NCBI RefSeq assembly: GCF_963666665.1
Contig: NZ_OY762999.1
Coordinates: 2,051,501-2,115,500, forward strand
Direction: 5' to 3'
DNA: 64,000 nt
DNA from: Maridesulfovibrio sp.
GTDB lineage: Bacteria > Desulfobacterota > Desulfovibrionia > Desulfovibrionales > Desulfovibrionaceae
In this document: piece after piece, positions 8,231 to 15,195 of the stretch
Numbering within the stretch: position 1 is the first letter of the stretch
How the letters are laid out: each line of letters starts with the position of its first letter
Notes under the pieces: generated by a model
What the model was told of the DNA's origin: nothing
Database searches by the model: none
The model's input: the letters and a program-made list of their open reading frames with translations, nothing else
Made by a program: the position numbers and the translations under genes

Positions 8231-8899
8231 ATGGCAGCTAAGGAAACTATCATTTCCCCGTCCCTGCTTTCCTGTGATTTCAGCCGTCTTGCAGATGAAC
8301 TGAAAGCACTGGAAGAAGCAGGTCTTAAATGGGCGCACCTTGATGTAATGGACGGTAAATTCGTGCCCAACATCACTTTCGGGCCTCCGGTAATCAAGTC
8401 CATGCGCAAAGAGTGCAACCTGTTCTTTGACTGCCATCTCATGATCGAGCAGCCCGAACGTTATATTGATGAATTCTGTGATGCCGGAGCAGACCTGCTC
8501 TGCATTCATGCTGAATCCACAGTGCATCTTGAACGCGCAGTGGCAGCCATTGAAGAAAAAGGTGTAAAACCTGCTGTTGCACTGAACCCGGCAACTCCGC
8601 TGGAATCCATCAAATACCTGATTCCGCAGTTGCATATGGTACTGATAATGTCCGTGAACCCCGGTTTCGGCGGTCAGAAATACATTCCTTTCTGTACTCA
8701 GAAAGTGCGTGACCTGCGGGCAATGATCGATGAAATGGGTGCTGAAACCCTCATTCAGCTTGATGGCGGCGTGACCATGGAGAATTGTCGTGAACTGGTT
8801 GAGGCAGGCGCAGACGTGCTTGTTTCCGGTTCCGCATTCTTCAAATATCCGCCTTACGCAGAAAGACACAAACTCTTTCTGGAGACCTGCGCAGGCTAG
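8231..8899 (+). CDS. rpe: Ribulose-phosphate 3-epimerase
   Basis: A 222-residue TIM-barrel enzyme interconverting ribulose 5-phosphate and xylulose 5-phosphate in the pentose phosphate pathway. Family signatures are in order: SLLSCDFSRL, HLDVMDGKFVPNITFGP with the metal-binding His and Asp, DCHLMIE, 'MSVNPGFGGQKYIP', QLDGGV and 'VLVSGSAFF'. Its ATG follows the stop codon of the siroheme decarboxylase gene with no gap, so translation is probably coupled. It has no evident link to heme synthesis and seems simply to be carried as the last gene of this operon. Confidence 0.96.
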   Translation: MAAKETIISPSLLSCDFSRLADELKALEEAGLKWAHLDVMDGKFVPNITFGPPVIKSMRKECNLFFDCHLMIEQPERYIDEFCDAGADLLCIHAESTVHLERAVAAIEEKGVKPAVALNPATPLESIKYLIPQLHMVLIMSVNPGFGGQKYIPFCTQKVRDLRAMIDEMGAETLIQLDGGVTMENCRELVEAGADVLVSGSAFFKYPPYAERHKLFLETCAG

Positions 8900-8949
8900 G
8901 TCTCCGGTGCCGGGTAAGGGGAACTTTAACGGGTATCCCCTTACCCGGC
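8881..8949 (+). terminator. Double hairpin at the end of the heme operon
   Basis: A 7-bp stem GGAGACC/GGTCTCC (8881-8887, 8899-8905) overlaps the rpe stop codon, directly followed by a perfect 14-bp GC-rich stem (8909-8922 with 8936-8949, 13-base loop). There is no T run on either side, so it may act as a message-stabilising end or a factor-dependent terminator, serving also the convergent gene. Confidence 0.55.
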
Positions 8950-8977
8950 CTTAAAAACTCCCAAATAACCCTTCAGA

Positions 8978-9913
8978 CTATTTTATCACACAAACATCTT
9001 TAAGACTTTCACATGCCTTAAGCAGATCTCCCGGTGTGGTGAACATATTCTCATAGTCATTCAAGTCACGCAGTAATTGCGGAACATTCTGGTCTGACAG
9101 AGCTGACGCCTGCCCGGTAAGTGCAAGATTATGCGCGTAAGCAAACTGCGCCACAGCTTCAGTAAATTCATCAGAAATCGAAACTGAAACGTTATCTGAT
9201 TCATCTAAAAATGCCTCTTGTAACTCCCGACACAAATCCTCTCCCGAAAGGAAAATTTCCTTTTCAGGCTCCATAACTGACGCAAGCAGTCTTTGTGGCT
9301 GCGGAAGTTCTGCTTGATCCAGTTTTTCCAAAACCTGTTCAATTAAATTTTTATCATCCAGCTGTGCCGTTGCGGACTTTTGCAGAAGGCCACCTTTAAA
9401 TTTGAGTTTATATTCCGGTCCGGCATTGGCGTAGCATTGGGCCACAAACTGAGAACAAACCATCGGTGCCTTGCCGGGGCTTTGATGCTTATGGATGTAT
9501 TCAACAATAGAAGCGGTTATCTTTTTGAAAATTCTAATCATCACTCGCTGCTTAGCCGAGCTTGGAGTAAACTTTCTGTATAACAGAAGCAATCCTACAA
9601 AATACAAACCGCTTTGATCGTATGGTTCCTCATCATTAAGGTAAGTATTGGCAACATCAATAACCGGAACCATAGGCAACTCTTCTTTCAAGCGACGAAC
9701 AGTAATCTTCCTGTCCTTAAAGCGCTCAAGAGCGTTATTGGTCGCAACCTGCGGTGGGCTTTCCTCAATAATCAGCTGCTTGGGAACATCGTAAAACATT
9801 GCAGCATGACTTACAGGCGCATCAGTTAAAAATGTGATTGCCCAAGAAATAAAGCTGCCCTTCTCAGCTGAAAAAAGCAGAACATCACCAGCTTCCAATT
9901 TTTGAATATCCAT
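8978..9913 (-). CDS. Permuted papain-fold (YiiX/LRAT-like) hydrolase
   Basis: A 311-residue protein. The ATG at 9913 is chosen because AAGGAG lies five bases upstream; the earlier in-frame GTG overlaps that site. The N-terminal 175 residues fit the permuted NlpC/P60-papain fold: 'GDVLLFSAEKG', a catalytic His in VSHAAMFYD near residue 38, and a nucleophile Cys later in VCSQFVAQCY near residue 155, the His-before-Cys order typical of the YaeF/YiiX group. No signal peptide. The C-terminal 130 residues are acidic and helical, unrecognised. Possible roles are amidase or thioesterase action on lipids or peptides; the substrate is unknown. It stands alone, with its own binding site. Confidence 0.65.
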   Translation of the reverse strand: MDIQKLEAGDVLLFSAEKGSFISWAITFLTDAPVSHAAMFYDVPKQLIIEESPPQVATNNALERFKDRKITVRRLKEELPMVPVIDVANTYLNDEEPYDQSGLYFVGLLLLYRKFTPSSAKQRVMIRIFKKITASIVEYIHKHQSPGKAPMVCSQFVAQCYANAGPEYKLKFKGGLLQKSATAQLDDKNLIEQVLEKLDQAELPQPQRLLASVMEPEKEIFLSGEDLCRELQEAFLDESDNVSVSISDEFTEAVAQFAYAHNLALTGQASALSDQNVPQLLRDLNDYENMFTTPGDLLKACESLKDVCVIK

Positions 9914-10416
9914 ATGCACTCCTTAGTTGAAATGTCCATCATGATTTTTCTGAATCTAACATATGCAATACCATAAGCATTATAACACAACTACAGCCAA
10001 CTTAACTGGAATGTATTCAACCATGAACGCCATAATTATCATCGCTTACGCATCTTCCCCATCTTTCAAATTTCCTTCTACCCAACCGGTTCCGATGTTA
10101 TAGTGCAGCTGAATTTCCGTTTAAAAAATTGAAAATAACTTCGCTGGATTGGGAACCATACTCTGGAAAACAACTACCTGAGCACGGAAAATCCATTGCA
10201 AAACTCAGAGAAATTTTGAAATCAAGCGAGATTGAACTGGAAGCAGATTTATGAAACTCCGCTGGTGCTGGCGACCCAAAAATCTGAGCACAGCGATCGC
10301 ATACTAAACATTTTAACAAAATCCCTCGCGAACCAGCCCCGAGACAACGCTAAAAAAGCAACTAAGCTAGAGGCATTAATACAATACCCAGTTACCAGAA
10401 GGAATCAAAATACAAT
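9914..10416. other. Gene-poor stretch with remains of a coding sequence
   Basis: About 500 bases between the papain-fold gene and the first solute-binding protein gene. It holds the pseudogene fragment described separately (about 10023-10254) and otherwise only short frames with no recognisable similarity. Confidence 0.6.
10023..10254 (+). pseudogene. Degraded fragment of a third solute-binding protein gene
   Basis: The frame 10105-10254 encodes KKLKITSLDWEPYSGKQLPE followed by a helical stretch ending EIELEADL and a stop. This lines up with the N-terminal part of the two intact proteins encoded just downstream on the other strand: 'KLHFAEGEWVPYVSQDL' followed by a helix. An ATG at 10023 opens a signal-peptide-like sequence (MNAIIIIAYASS) in another frame, which would need a frameshift to join. 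No more of the family, normally about 240 residues, can be followed after the stop. I infer a broken third paralogue; the alternative is chance resemblance over 45 residues. Confidence 0.42.
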
Positions 10417-11157
10417 CTATTTCAAATTGTACTTTTTAAGGATTGCATCATAAACTCCATTTTTTCGTATTATTCTTAATCCCTCATTAAACCTATTCCG
10501 CGGGACTCTCCCTTTTTTTTTATTGAAAATCACATACATTTTTTCAGAACGATAGGCCTTGCGACTTGCACCAAATTTGCTTTCATTTCCAGGGAACAAC
10601 TTTCTCAGATAAGACCAACCAACCAGCTCATTCTCCGGGACAAAATCGACACGCCCTTTTTCAAGCTTCATAAAAGAGGTCTCAGGATCAGCAACATAAT
10701 CCACATTCAGACCGTGTTTGATGAAATAATCCTCATACCAATATCCTCTTGTTCCACCGAAAACATAGCTGCTTAAATCTGGCAAAGCTTTGAATTCCAC
10801 ACCTTCAGGAAACCTATCTTTCAAATAAAAAAGGACCTCACGCGTGGAGTGGATCGGATCAGAATAAAGAAGTACTTTAGCGCGCTCAGGGGTTTTTGAC
10901 CACGGGAAAGACCCTACAGCAGCGCCCTTTTCAACCATTATAAGCGAACGCTTCCAAGGATAAAATGAATACTCGACATCCAGCCCAACGGCTTGCAACG
11001 CAGCACTCACAATTTCAGCACTGACACCATTATTGTGTAGATCCTGTGAAACATACGGGACCCACTCGCCTTCAGCAAAATGCAGTTTTGCAGCATTAGC
11101 ATGCCCATAAACGATAAGCACGGTCATGGCGAATAAAAAAATGAATTTCTTCATCAC
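10417..11157 (-). CDS. Periplasmic solute-binding protein, family 3 (copy 2)
   Basis: A 246-residue protein with a Sec signal peptide (MMKKFIFLFAMTVLIVYGHA, cleavage expected after ANA) and a type 3 extracellular solute-binding fold, as in the periplasmic receptors of amino acid ABC transporters. It opens with GEWVPYVSQDLHNNGVSAEI and contains 'YPWKRSL' and 'SFPWSKTPERA' motifs shared with the next gene. The two proteins are similar along their whole length and end in the same ILKKYNLK, so they are tandem duplicates. No permease or ATPase gene is nearby. Such orphan receptors can feed a transporter encoded elsewhere or a sensor protein; the ligand is unknown. Confidence 0.83.
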   Translation of the reverse strand: MMKKFIFLFAMTVLIVYGHANAAKLHFAEGEWVPYVSQDLHNNGVSAEIVSAALQAVGLDVEYSFYPWKRSLIMVEKGAAVGSFPWSKTPERAKVLLYSDPIHSTREVLFYLKDRFPEGVEFKALPDLSSYVFGGTRGYWYEDYFIKHGLNVDYVADPETSFMKLEKGRVDFVPENELVGWSYLRKLFPGNESKFGASRKAYRSEKMYVIFNKKKGRVPRNRFNEGLRIIRKNGVYDAILKKYNLK

Positions 11158-11227
11158 AAGCGAATCCCCATAATAAGGATTACAGCAAACTAAATTGCTG
11201 TAATCTCTTTTTACCTGATATAGAAAT

Positions 11228-11965
11228 CTATTTCAGATTATACTTTTTTAAAATCGCACTATAGATTCCATCACTTTTAATTTTTTTAAGCCCCTCGTTA
11301 AACATAGTTACAAGCTCAGCTTTATCTTTGGAAAAGATAACGTACATTTGTCCAGATCTCGTAGTATCTGTTGTTGCCCCGAATTTATTTTCCTGTCCGG
11401 GAAACATTTCTTTGATGATAGTCCACCCCACAAGCTCATTCTCAGGAATCAGATCAACACGGCCCCTCTCAAGCTTCTTAAATGACGTCTTAGTGTCTGA
11501 GACATAATCCACTTTTAGTCCGGCTTCCTTAAAAGCTTTCTCATACCAGTACCCAGCAGTTCCGCCAATTACATAAGTCTTGAGGTCTGATAACGAATTA
11601 AATTTGAGTCCATCGGGGAATTTTGATTTCATGTAAAAAAGAACTTCGCGGGTTGAATGGAGAGGATCTGAAAACAACAATTGTTTTTCACGTTCCGGTG
11701 TTTTGGACCAAGGGAAAGACCCCGCAGCCTCGCCTGCTTCAACCAAGTTAATTGATCTTTTCCATGGATAATATTCTAGTTCAGGTTCCAGACCCACCGC
11801 TTTCAAAGCTGCCCGGACGATTTCAGTAGAAAAACCGTTCTCAGGGAGATTTTTGGAAACATAAGGCGCCCATTCTCCCTCTGCAAAATGTATTTTCCCG
11901 GCAAATGCCGATCCAGAAAACAAGAATAGCACGGATAAAATGATAAAAATTACTTTCCTAATCAT
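11228..11965 (-). CDS. Periplasmic solute-binding protein, family 3 (copy 1)
   Basis: A 245-residue paralogue of the protein encoded directly downstream. The N-terminus is a signal peptide (MIRKVIFIILSVLFLFSGSA, cleavage after AFA). Conserved blocks include GEWAPYVSKNLPENGFSTEI, 'YYPWKRSINLVEAGEAAGSF', TAGYWYEKAF and 'DLIPENELVGW'. It fits the SBP_bac_3 family that binds polar amino acids or similar small solutes in the periplasm. A 70-base gap separates it from copy 2, so both may share a message, but the gap leaves room for separate signals. No transporter membrane or ATPase subunit is encoded in the window. Confidence 0.83.
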   Translation of the reverse strand: MIRKVIFIILSVLFLFSGSAFAGKIHFAEGEWAPYVSKNLPENGFSTEIVRAALKAVGLEPELEYYPWKRSINLVEAGEAAGSFPWSKTPEREKQLLFSDPLHSTREVLFYMKSKFPDGLKFNSLSDLKTYVIGGTAGYWYEKAFKEAGLKVDYVSDTKTSFKKLERGRVDLIPENELVGWTIIKEMFPGQENKFGATTDTTRSGQMYVIFSKDKAELVTMFNEGLKKIKSDGIYSAILKKYNLK

Positions 11966-12080
11966 TACGCTGGCCCCTCTAAAATAATTTGTTAAAAAAG
12001 CCCTCAGTGGTTACGGCTCTCAGACAGCTAGACCACTATATCATACAACAATATTTTCTTTTGATACAAGTAAAGAAGGA

Positions 12081-12116
12081 AAAAAACTCCGGCAACTTTG
12101 CAGTTACCGGAGTTTT
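12081..12116 (-). terminator. Terminator after the secreted Ala-rich protein gene
   Basis: AAAACTCCGG (12083-12092) pairs with CCGGAGTTTT (12107-12116), and the stem extends inward by AACT/AGTT after one mismatch. Read on the minus strand it ends in a run of six T, about 20 bases after the stop codon. Confidence 0.9.
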
Positions 12117-12136
12117 ATTTTTAAATCATATTTATT

Positions 12137-13315
12137 TTATTTATTGTTGCCCTTACCATTTCCACCCTTGTTGCCCTTACTTGCACCCTGCCCCTTAGCT
12201 CCGCTGGATGCGGCATTTGCACTAGAGGTACTTGCGCCGGCTCCACCATCAACTCCTCCGCCGGAGTTACCGCGTCCGCCGGAAGACTTAGCGCTTGAGG
12301 CAGACTCGGAACCCTTGGCGCCGCCTTGGGCCTTACTGGAAGCACGGCTCAGCCCAACGGACTTGTCACCCTTACCGCCGGAAACACCGGGAGTTGAAGA
12401 AACACCGGTTTTCGTGTTCCTTGAAGTAGCTGCGGCAGATTTCTTACTTTGACCGTAGTTCTTGGCAGTTGCAGTTTCTGTTGTTGTGGCAGTACGTGTC
12501 TGTGCCTGCTTCTGATGTCCCAGTCCAAGAGTACCGGGATGAACACCAAGTTCATGGGCGATCTCACCCCAACCCATACCCTGCTCGCGCATAGAGGCAA
12601 TAGCAGCGGTATCAACTGCTGCGGCAGCAGAAAGAGTTTCGTCAGCAGCGGCCTTCGCAGTCTCAAGAGTGCCTTGCGCTGCAGCAAGTTCGGCAGAAGC
12701 AGCATCAAGATCAGTTTCTGCGGCAGTCAAACCGGTCTCAGCTTCAGTCTTGGCAGTTTCTGCTGCGGACAAGGCTGCCTGTGCGTCAGCAAGATCAGAC
12801 TGAGCTGCTGCCAGAGCTTCTTCGTCATCTGCAGCAGCGGCAATAGCATCATTTGCTGCACTAATTGCTTCATTCGCTGCAGCAATTTCAGCTTCAGCAG
12901 CTTCAAGGTTAGAATTATAACTGTCTACAGAAGCCTGCGCCGTTTCAACAGAAGTAGTTGCGGTGTCCACGGTTTCCTGAGCGGAAGCAACTTCAGCTTC
13001 TGCCTCAGCGATAGCTTCACCGAATTCTTCAGCCTTGGCTGCAGCATCAGCGGCAGCAAGAGTCTCAGCCTTTGCAGCCTGAGCAGGGTTGGCAAATGCC
13101 GGAGCTTCAACTTCTTCAGCCGTACCGGGATCAGTAGTATCAGTAGGTTCAGTCGTGTCAGTAGCCTCGCCGGTATCAGCGGGATCTGTGGTCTCAGTCA
13201 CACCGGTTGTTTCACCGGTCTGGGTATCCTGAGCAAGTAAGGGTTGAACTGCCAACATTACACTCAGGATAAGCATCGCAATCAGACACAAGTTTTTTCT
13301 AAACATGTTTTTCAT
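12137..13315 (-). CDS. Secreted Ala-rich coiled-coil protein with an HTH-like motif
   Basis: A 392-residue protein not assigned to a functional family. A signal peptide (MKNMFRKNLCLIAMLILSVM, end near LLAQ) is followed by a Thr/Asp/Glu-rich segment, then about 150 residues of Ala/Glu heptad-like sequence expected to form a long coiled coil. Around residues 235-262 lies 'MREQGMGWGEIAHELGVHPG', which reads like a helix-turn-helix and which I recall from other exported deltaproteobacterial proteins. The last 120 residues are Ser/Gly/Ala/Lys-rich and low complexity. The gene starts 15 bases after the upstream TPR-lipoprotein gene, so the two are one unit. A role as an envelope structural or surface protein is inferred only from composition. 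Confidence 0.7.
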   Translation of the reverse strand: MKNMFRKNLCLIAMLILSVMLAVQPLLAQDTQTGETTGVTETTDPADTGEATDTTEPTDTTDPGTAEEVEAPAFANPAQAAKAETLAAADAAAKAEEFGEAIAEAEAEVASAQETVDTATTSVETAQASVDSYNSNLEAAEAEIAAANEAISAANDAIAAAADDEEALAAAQSDLADAQAALSAAETAKTEAETGLTAAETDLDAASAELAAAQGTLETAKAAADETLSAAAAVDTAAIASMREQGMGWGEIAHELGVHPGTLGLGHQKQAQTRTATTTETATAKNYGQSKKSAAATSRNTKTGVSSTPGVSGGKGDKSVGLSRASSKAQGGAKGSESASSAKSSGGRGNSGGGVDGGAGASTSSANAASSGAKGQGASKGNKGGNGKGNNK

Positions 13316-13330
13316 AGACTCCTCCCTCCC

Positions 13331-14284
13331 CTAATTAATTACAGTTATAAACTGTATGGATTCGTCCAGCTTGAAAGTCCTGCCACTTCTTTCTACCTCT
13401 TCAGCTGAACCGAACCAGCTTAAAGGCATTCTTGCGGGATCAAAATCAGGATGCCCGCTCAATATATAATCCCGAACTCCTATAGCACGGGCTTTAGCCA
13501 ACTCTGCATTGCCAGCCACATAAGCGACAATGTGGAAACGGAGATCTTTATTCTCTTCCATCATCGCGGCAATCACGTGCAGAGAGTTCTTGCTTTCAAA
13601 GTCCGAATCACTTTGACCGGGCTTGAACGTAATACTTCGTAAAGTTAAATTTCGAGTTCCGAATATAAAATTGCGGTAGGTAAAATCACCGAGCAGATTC
13701 AGTTTTTCAGTTCCGCTCATAGCAAGGGCACCGTCCGGATAATACTCAAGGTATTTTTTCCATGCTTTAACGGCTTCCTCTTTCTTGCCCTGTCTTCCCA
13801 GTATGTCGGCTCGGTTATAGAGGGCTTCAGGATTATATTCGTCTAATTTTATGACCTTATCATAAAGAATAGAAGCTTCGACGAGCTTTCCTTCTTCAAG
13901 ATAGCTGTGGGCGAGATACAGATTGGCTGAGATATGATTAGGATCCAGTTCAAGGACTCGGCGATAGGCGGTCCTCTCCTTGCTGTATTGCTTCAGGGCC
14001 CAATAGTTAACCCCAGACCAAAAGAGATATTCGACATTATCAGGAGCAATGCGGACGGCTTTTAAGATATATGGCTGAGCTTCTTTCGGCTTTTTCAACG
14101 CCATATAATAACGGCTAACATAATATGCATAATCGGCATCACCCGGATTTTCCTGCAACTTTTCACTGAACGCTTTGATTCCTTCCTTATATTTCTGACT
14201 GTTCAGATAGTAAGGACCGGAAAAGGTTGTACATCCTGTTGACAGAAATAAAAAAAGAGCCAACAGAACAATAAATCGCTTCAC
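13331..14284 (-). CDS. TPR lipoprotein with OmpA-like C-terminal domain
   Basis: The frame is open from 14380, but a GTG at 14284 is chosen: GGAGG lies five bases upstream and the protein then begins with a lipoprotein signal (VKRFIVLLALFLFLSTGC, lipobox STGC), giving 317 residues. Residues about 30-195 contain four to five TPR repeats, for example 'DNVEYLFWSGVNYWALKQYS' and 'PEALYNRADILGRQGKKEEA'. The C-terminal 100 residues resemble a degenerate OmpA domain ('ITFKPGQSDSDFESKNSLHV', 'ELAKARAIGVRDYIL') but lack the usual GHTD sequence, so peptidoglycan binding is uncertain. It leads a two-gene unit with the secreted Ala-rich protein, suggesting an envelope scaffold or assembly partner. Confidence 0.72.
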   Translation of the reverse strand: MKRFIVLLALFLFLSTGCTTFSGPYYLNSQKYKEGIKAFSEKLQENPGDADYAYYVSRYYMALKKPKEAQPYILKAVRIAPDNVEYLFWSGVNYWALKQYSKERTAYRRVLELDPNHISANLYLAHSYLEEGKLVEASILYDKVIKLDEYNPEALYNRADILGRQGKKEEAVKAWKKYLEYYPDGALAMSGTEKLNLLGDFTYRNFIFGTRNLTLRSITFKPGQSDSDFESKNSLHVIAAMMEENKDLRFHIVAYVAGNAELAKARAIGVRDYILSGHPDFDPARMPLSWFGSAEEVERSGRTFKLDESIQFITVIN

Positions 14285-14330
14285 ATCATCCTCCATACGG
14301 TGGAGTTTGTGTTTACGACCCCTCAAGAAA

Positions 14331-14375
14331 ACAAAATCCCGTCTACAGTTATAATAAAGACCTGTAGACGGGATT
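14331..14375 (-). terminator. Terminator after the DUF445 gene
   Basis: A perfect 14-bp stem (14335-14348 with 14362-14375) lies 25 bases beyond the stop codon of the DUF445 gene; on the minus strand it is followed by a T-rich tail (TTTGTTTTC). It separates that gene from the TPR-lipoprotein unit. Confidence 0.85.
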
Positions 14376-14399
14376 AACAATTCTTTATATCGGTAAATA

Positions 14400-15002
14400 T
14401 TATAACATAAAGAGTACTACCTGAATCAAACCGATAATGAAACCGAGGACTCCACCGATAACTTCAATAAATTTAAACTCTTGCTTCATTATGGAAAAAA
14501 GAATCGACTCAAGCTGCTCCATGGAAAAGCATTCAACTTTATCCTGAACGATACATTTGAAATCAAGGGAACACTCAAGCTGCGAAGATGTGGTTTCGAT
14601 AAGCTTAGGCAGCATGGAATCGAGCTCCTGAGAAAGCATTCCCTTTACAGTCTTCATTGTTTCATCATTCAGAAACATGCCTACCATGGGATGCAAAGTG
14701 GTGAGTTTTTCACGGAAGAAGACATCCAGATACTCAAGCACAACATCTTTATGCTTATCGATAAACGCCGGATCGTGAATAACATTTTTAATATCTGTAT
14801 GGGAAATCAACTCACGCTCGATCATCTCACCCAGACGCAGAGCCAACTCCTTTTGACGCTTGGGAAAAATACCTTGAATTGTAAACGGACCGATTTTTAT
14901 CGGCTTGTGCGGATGAAAAAGCATTTTTACCGCGAGAAAGTTTGTAAACCAACCGATCAAAGCGCAAATTACGGGCGAAAGAAGAAGCTTCATAGTAATC
15001 AT
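14400..15002 (-). CDS. DUF445 family membrane protein
   Basis: A 200-residue protein with one membrane segment at each end (about residues 5-25, 'LLLSPVICALIGWFTNFLAV', and 180-199, 'VLGFIIGLIQVVLFML') and a soluble middle region. The 'GWFTNFLAVKMLFHPHKPIK' block followed by 'GIFPKRQKELALRLGEMIE' is the hallmark of DUF445 (YheB/YjiN-like) proteins, whose function is not established. It is transcribed alone, away from the diguanylate cyclase gene, and ends in a strong terminator. The family assignment is safe; nothing in the context indicates its job. Confidence 0.85.
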   Translation of the reverse strand: MITMKLLLSPVICALIGWFTNFLAVKMLFHPHKPIKIGPFTIQGIFPKRQKELALRLGEMIERELISHTDIKNVIHDPAFIDKHKDVVLEYLDVFFREKLTTLHPMVGMFLNDETMKTVKGMLSQELDSMLPKLIETTSSQLECSLDFKCIVQDKVECFSMEQLESILFSIMKQEFKFIEVIGGVLGFIIGLIQVVLFML

Positions 15003-15155
15003 TATATTTTTTCCTGAATTATTTTTTCTGGTTACTCTAAAAAGAAGTGCGCGATTATCCTTGTCTAAATTCTAATAAAGTGCAAGCAAATTAAGCCAAA
15101 CCATACTCTTAAACAAAAAATCACTTGATTAGTTCTCAAATCAACGTAAAGTGGT

Positions 15156-15170
15156 CACCCTAATAGGGTG
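15156..15170. promoter_or_regulatory. Operator-like palindrome upstream of the diguanylate cyclase gene
   Basis: CACCCTA-A-TAGGGTG, a perfect 7-1-7 palindrome 26 bases upstream of the chosen start codon. It lies in the divergent region between the DUF445 and cyclase genes and could be a regulator site or a small hairpin in the leader. The regulator is unknown. Confidence 0.4.
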
Positions 15171-15195
15171 GAGTAAAGTAGAGGGGTATTATGAT

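Noticed and set aside
10232..10453. 73-codon plus-strand frame beyond the solute-binding fragment
   Set aside because: No similarity, no good start signal, and it overlaps the end of the intact minus-strand gene.
12449..13240. 263-codon Ser/Cys-rich plus-strand frame opposite the secreted Ala-rich gene
   Set aside because: It is the complement of Ala/Glu-rich repetitive codons; the minus-strand gene has a signal peptide, operon partner and terminator.
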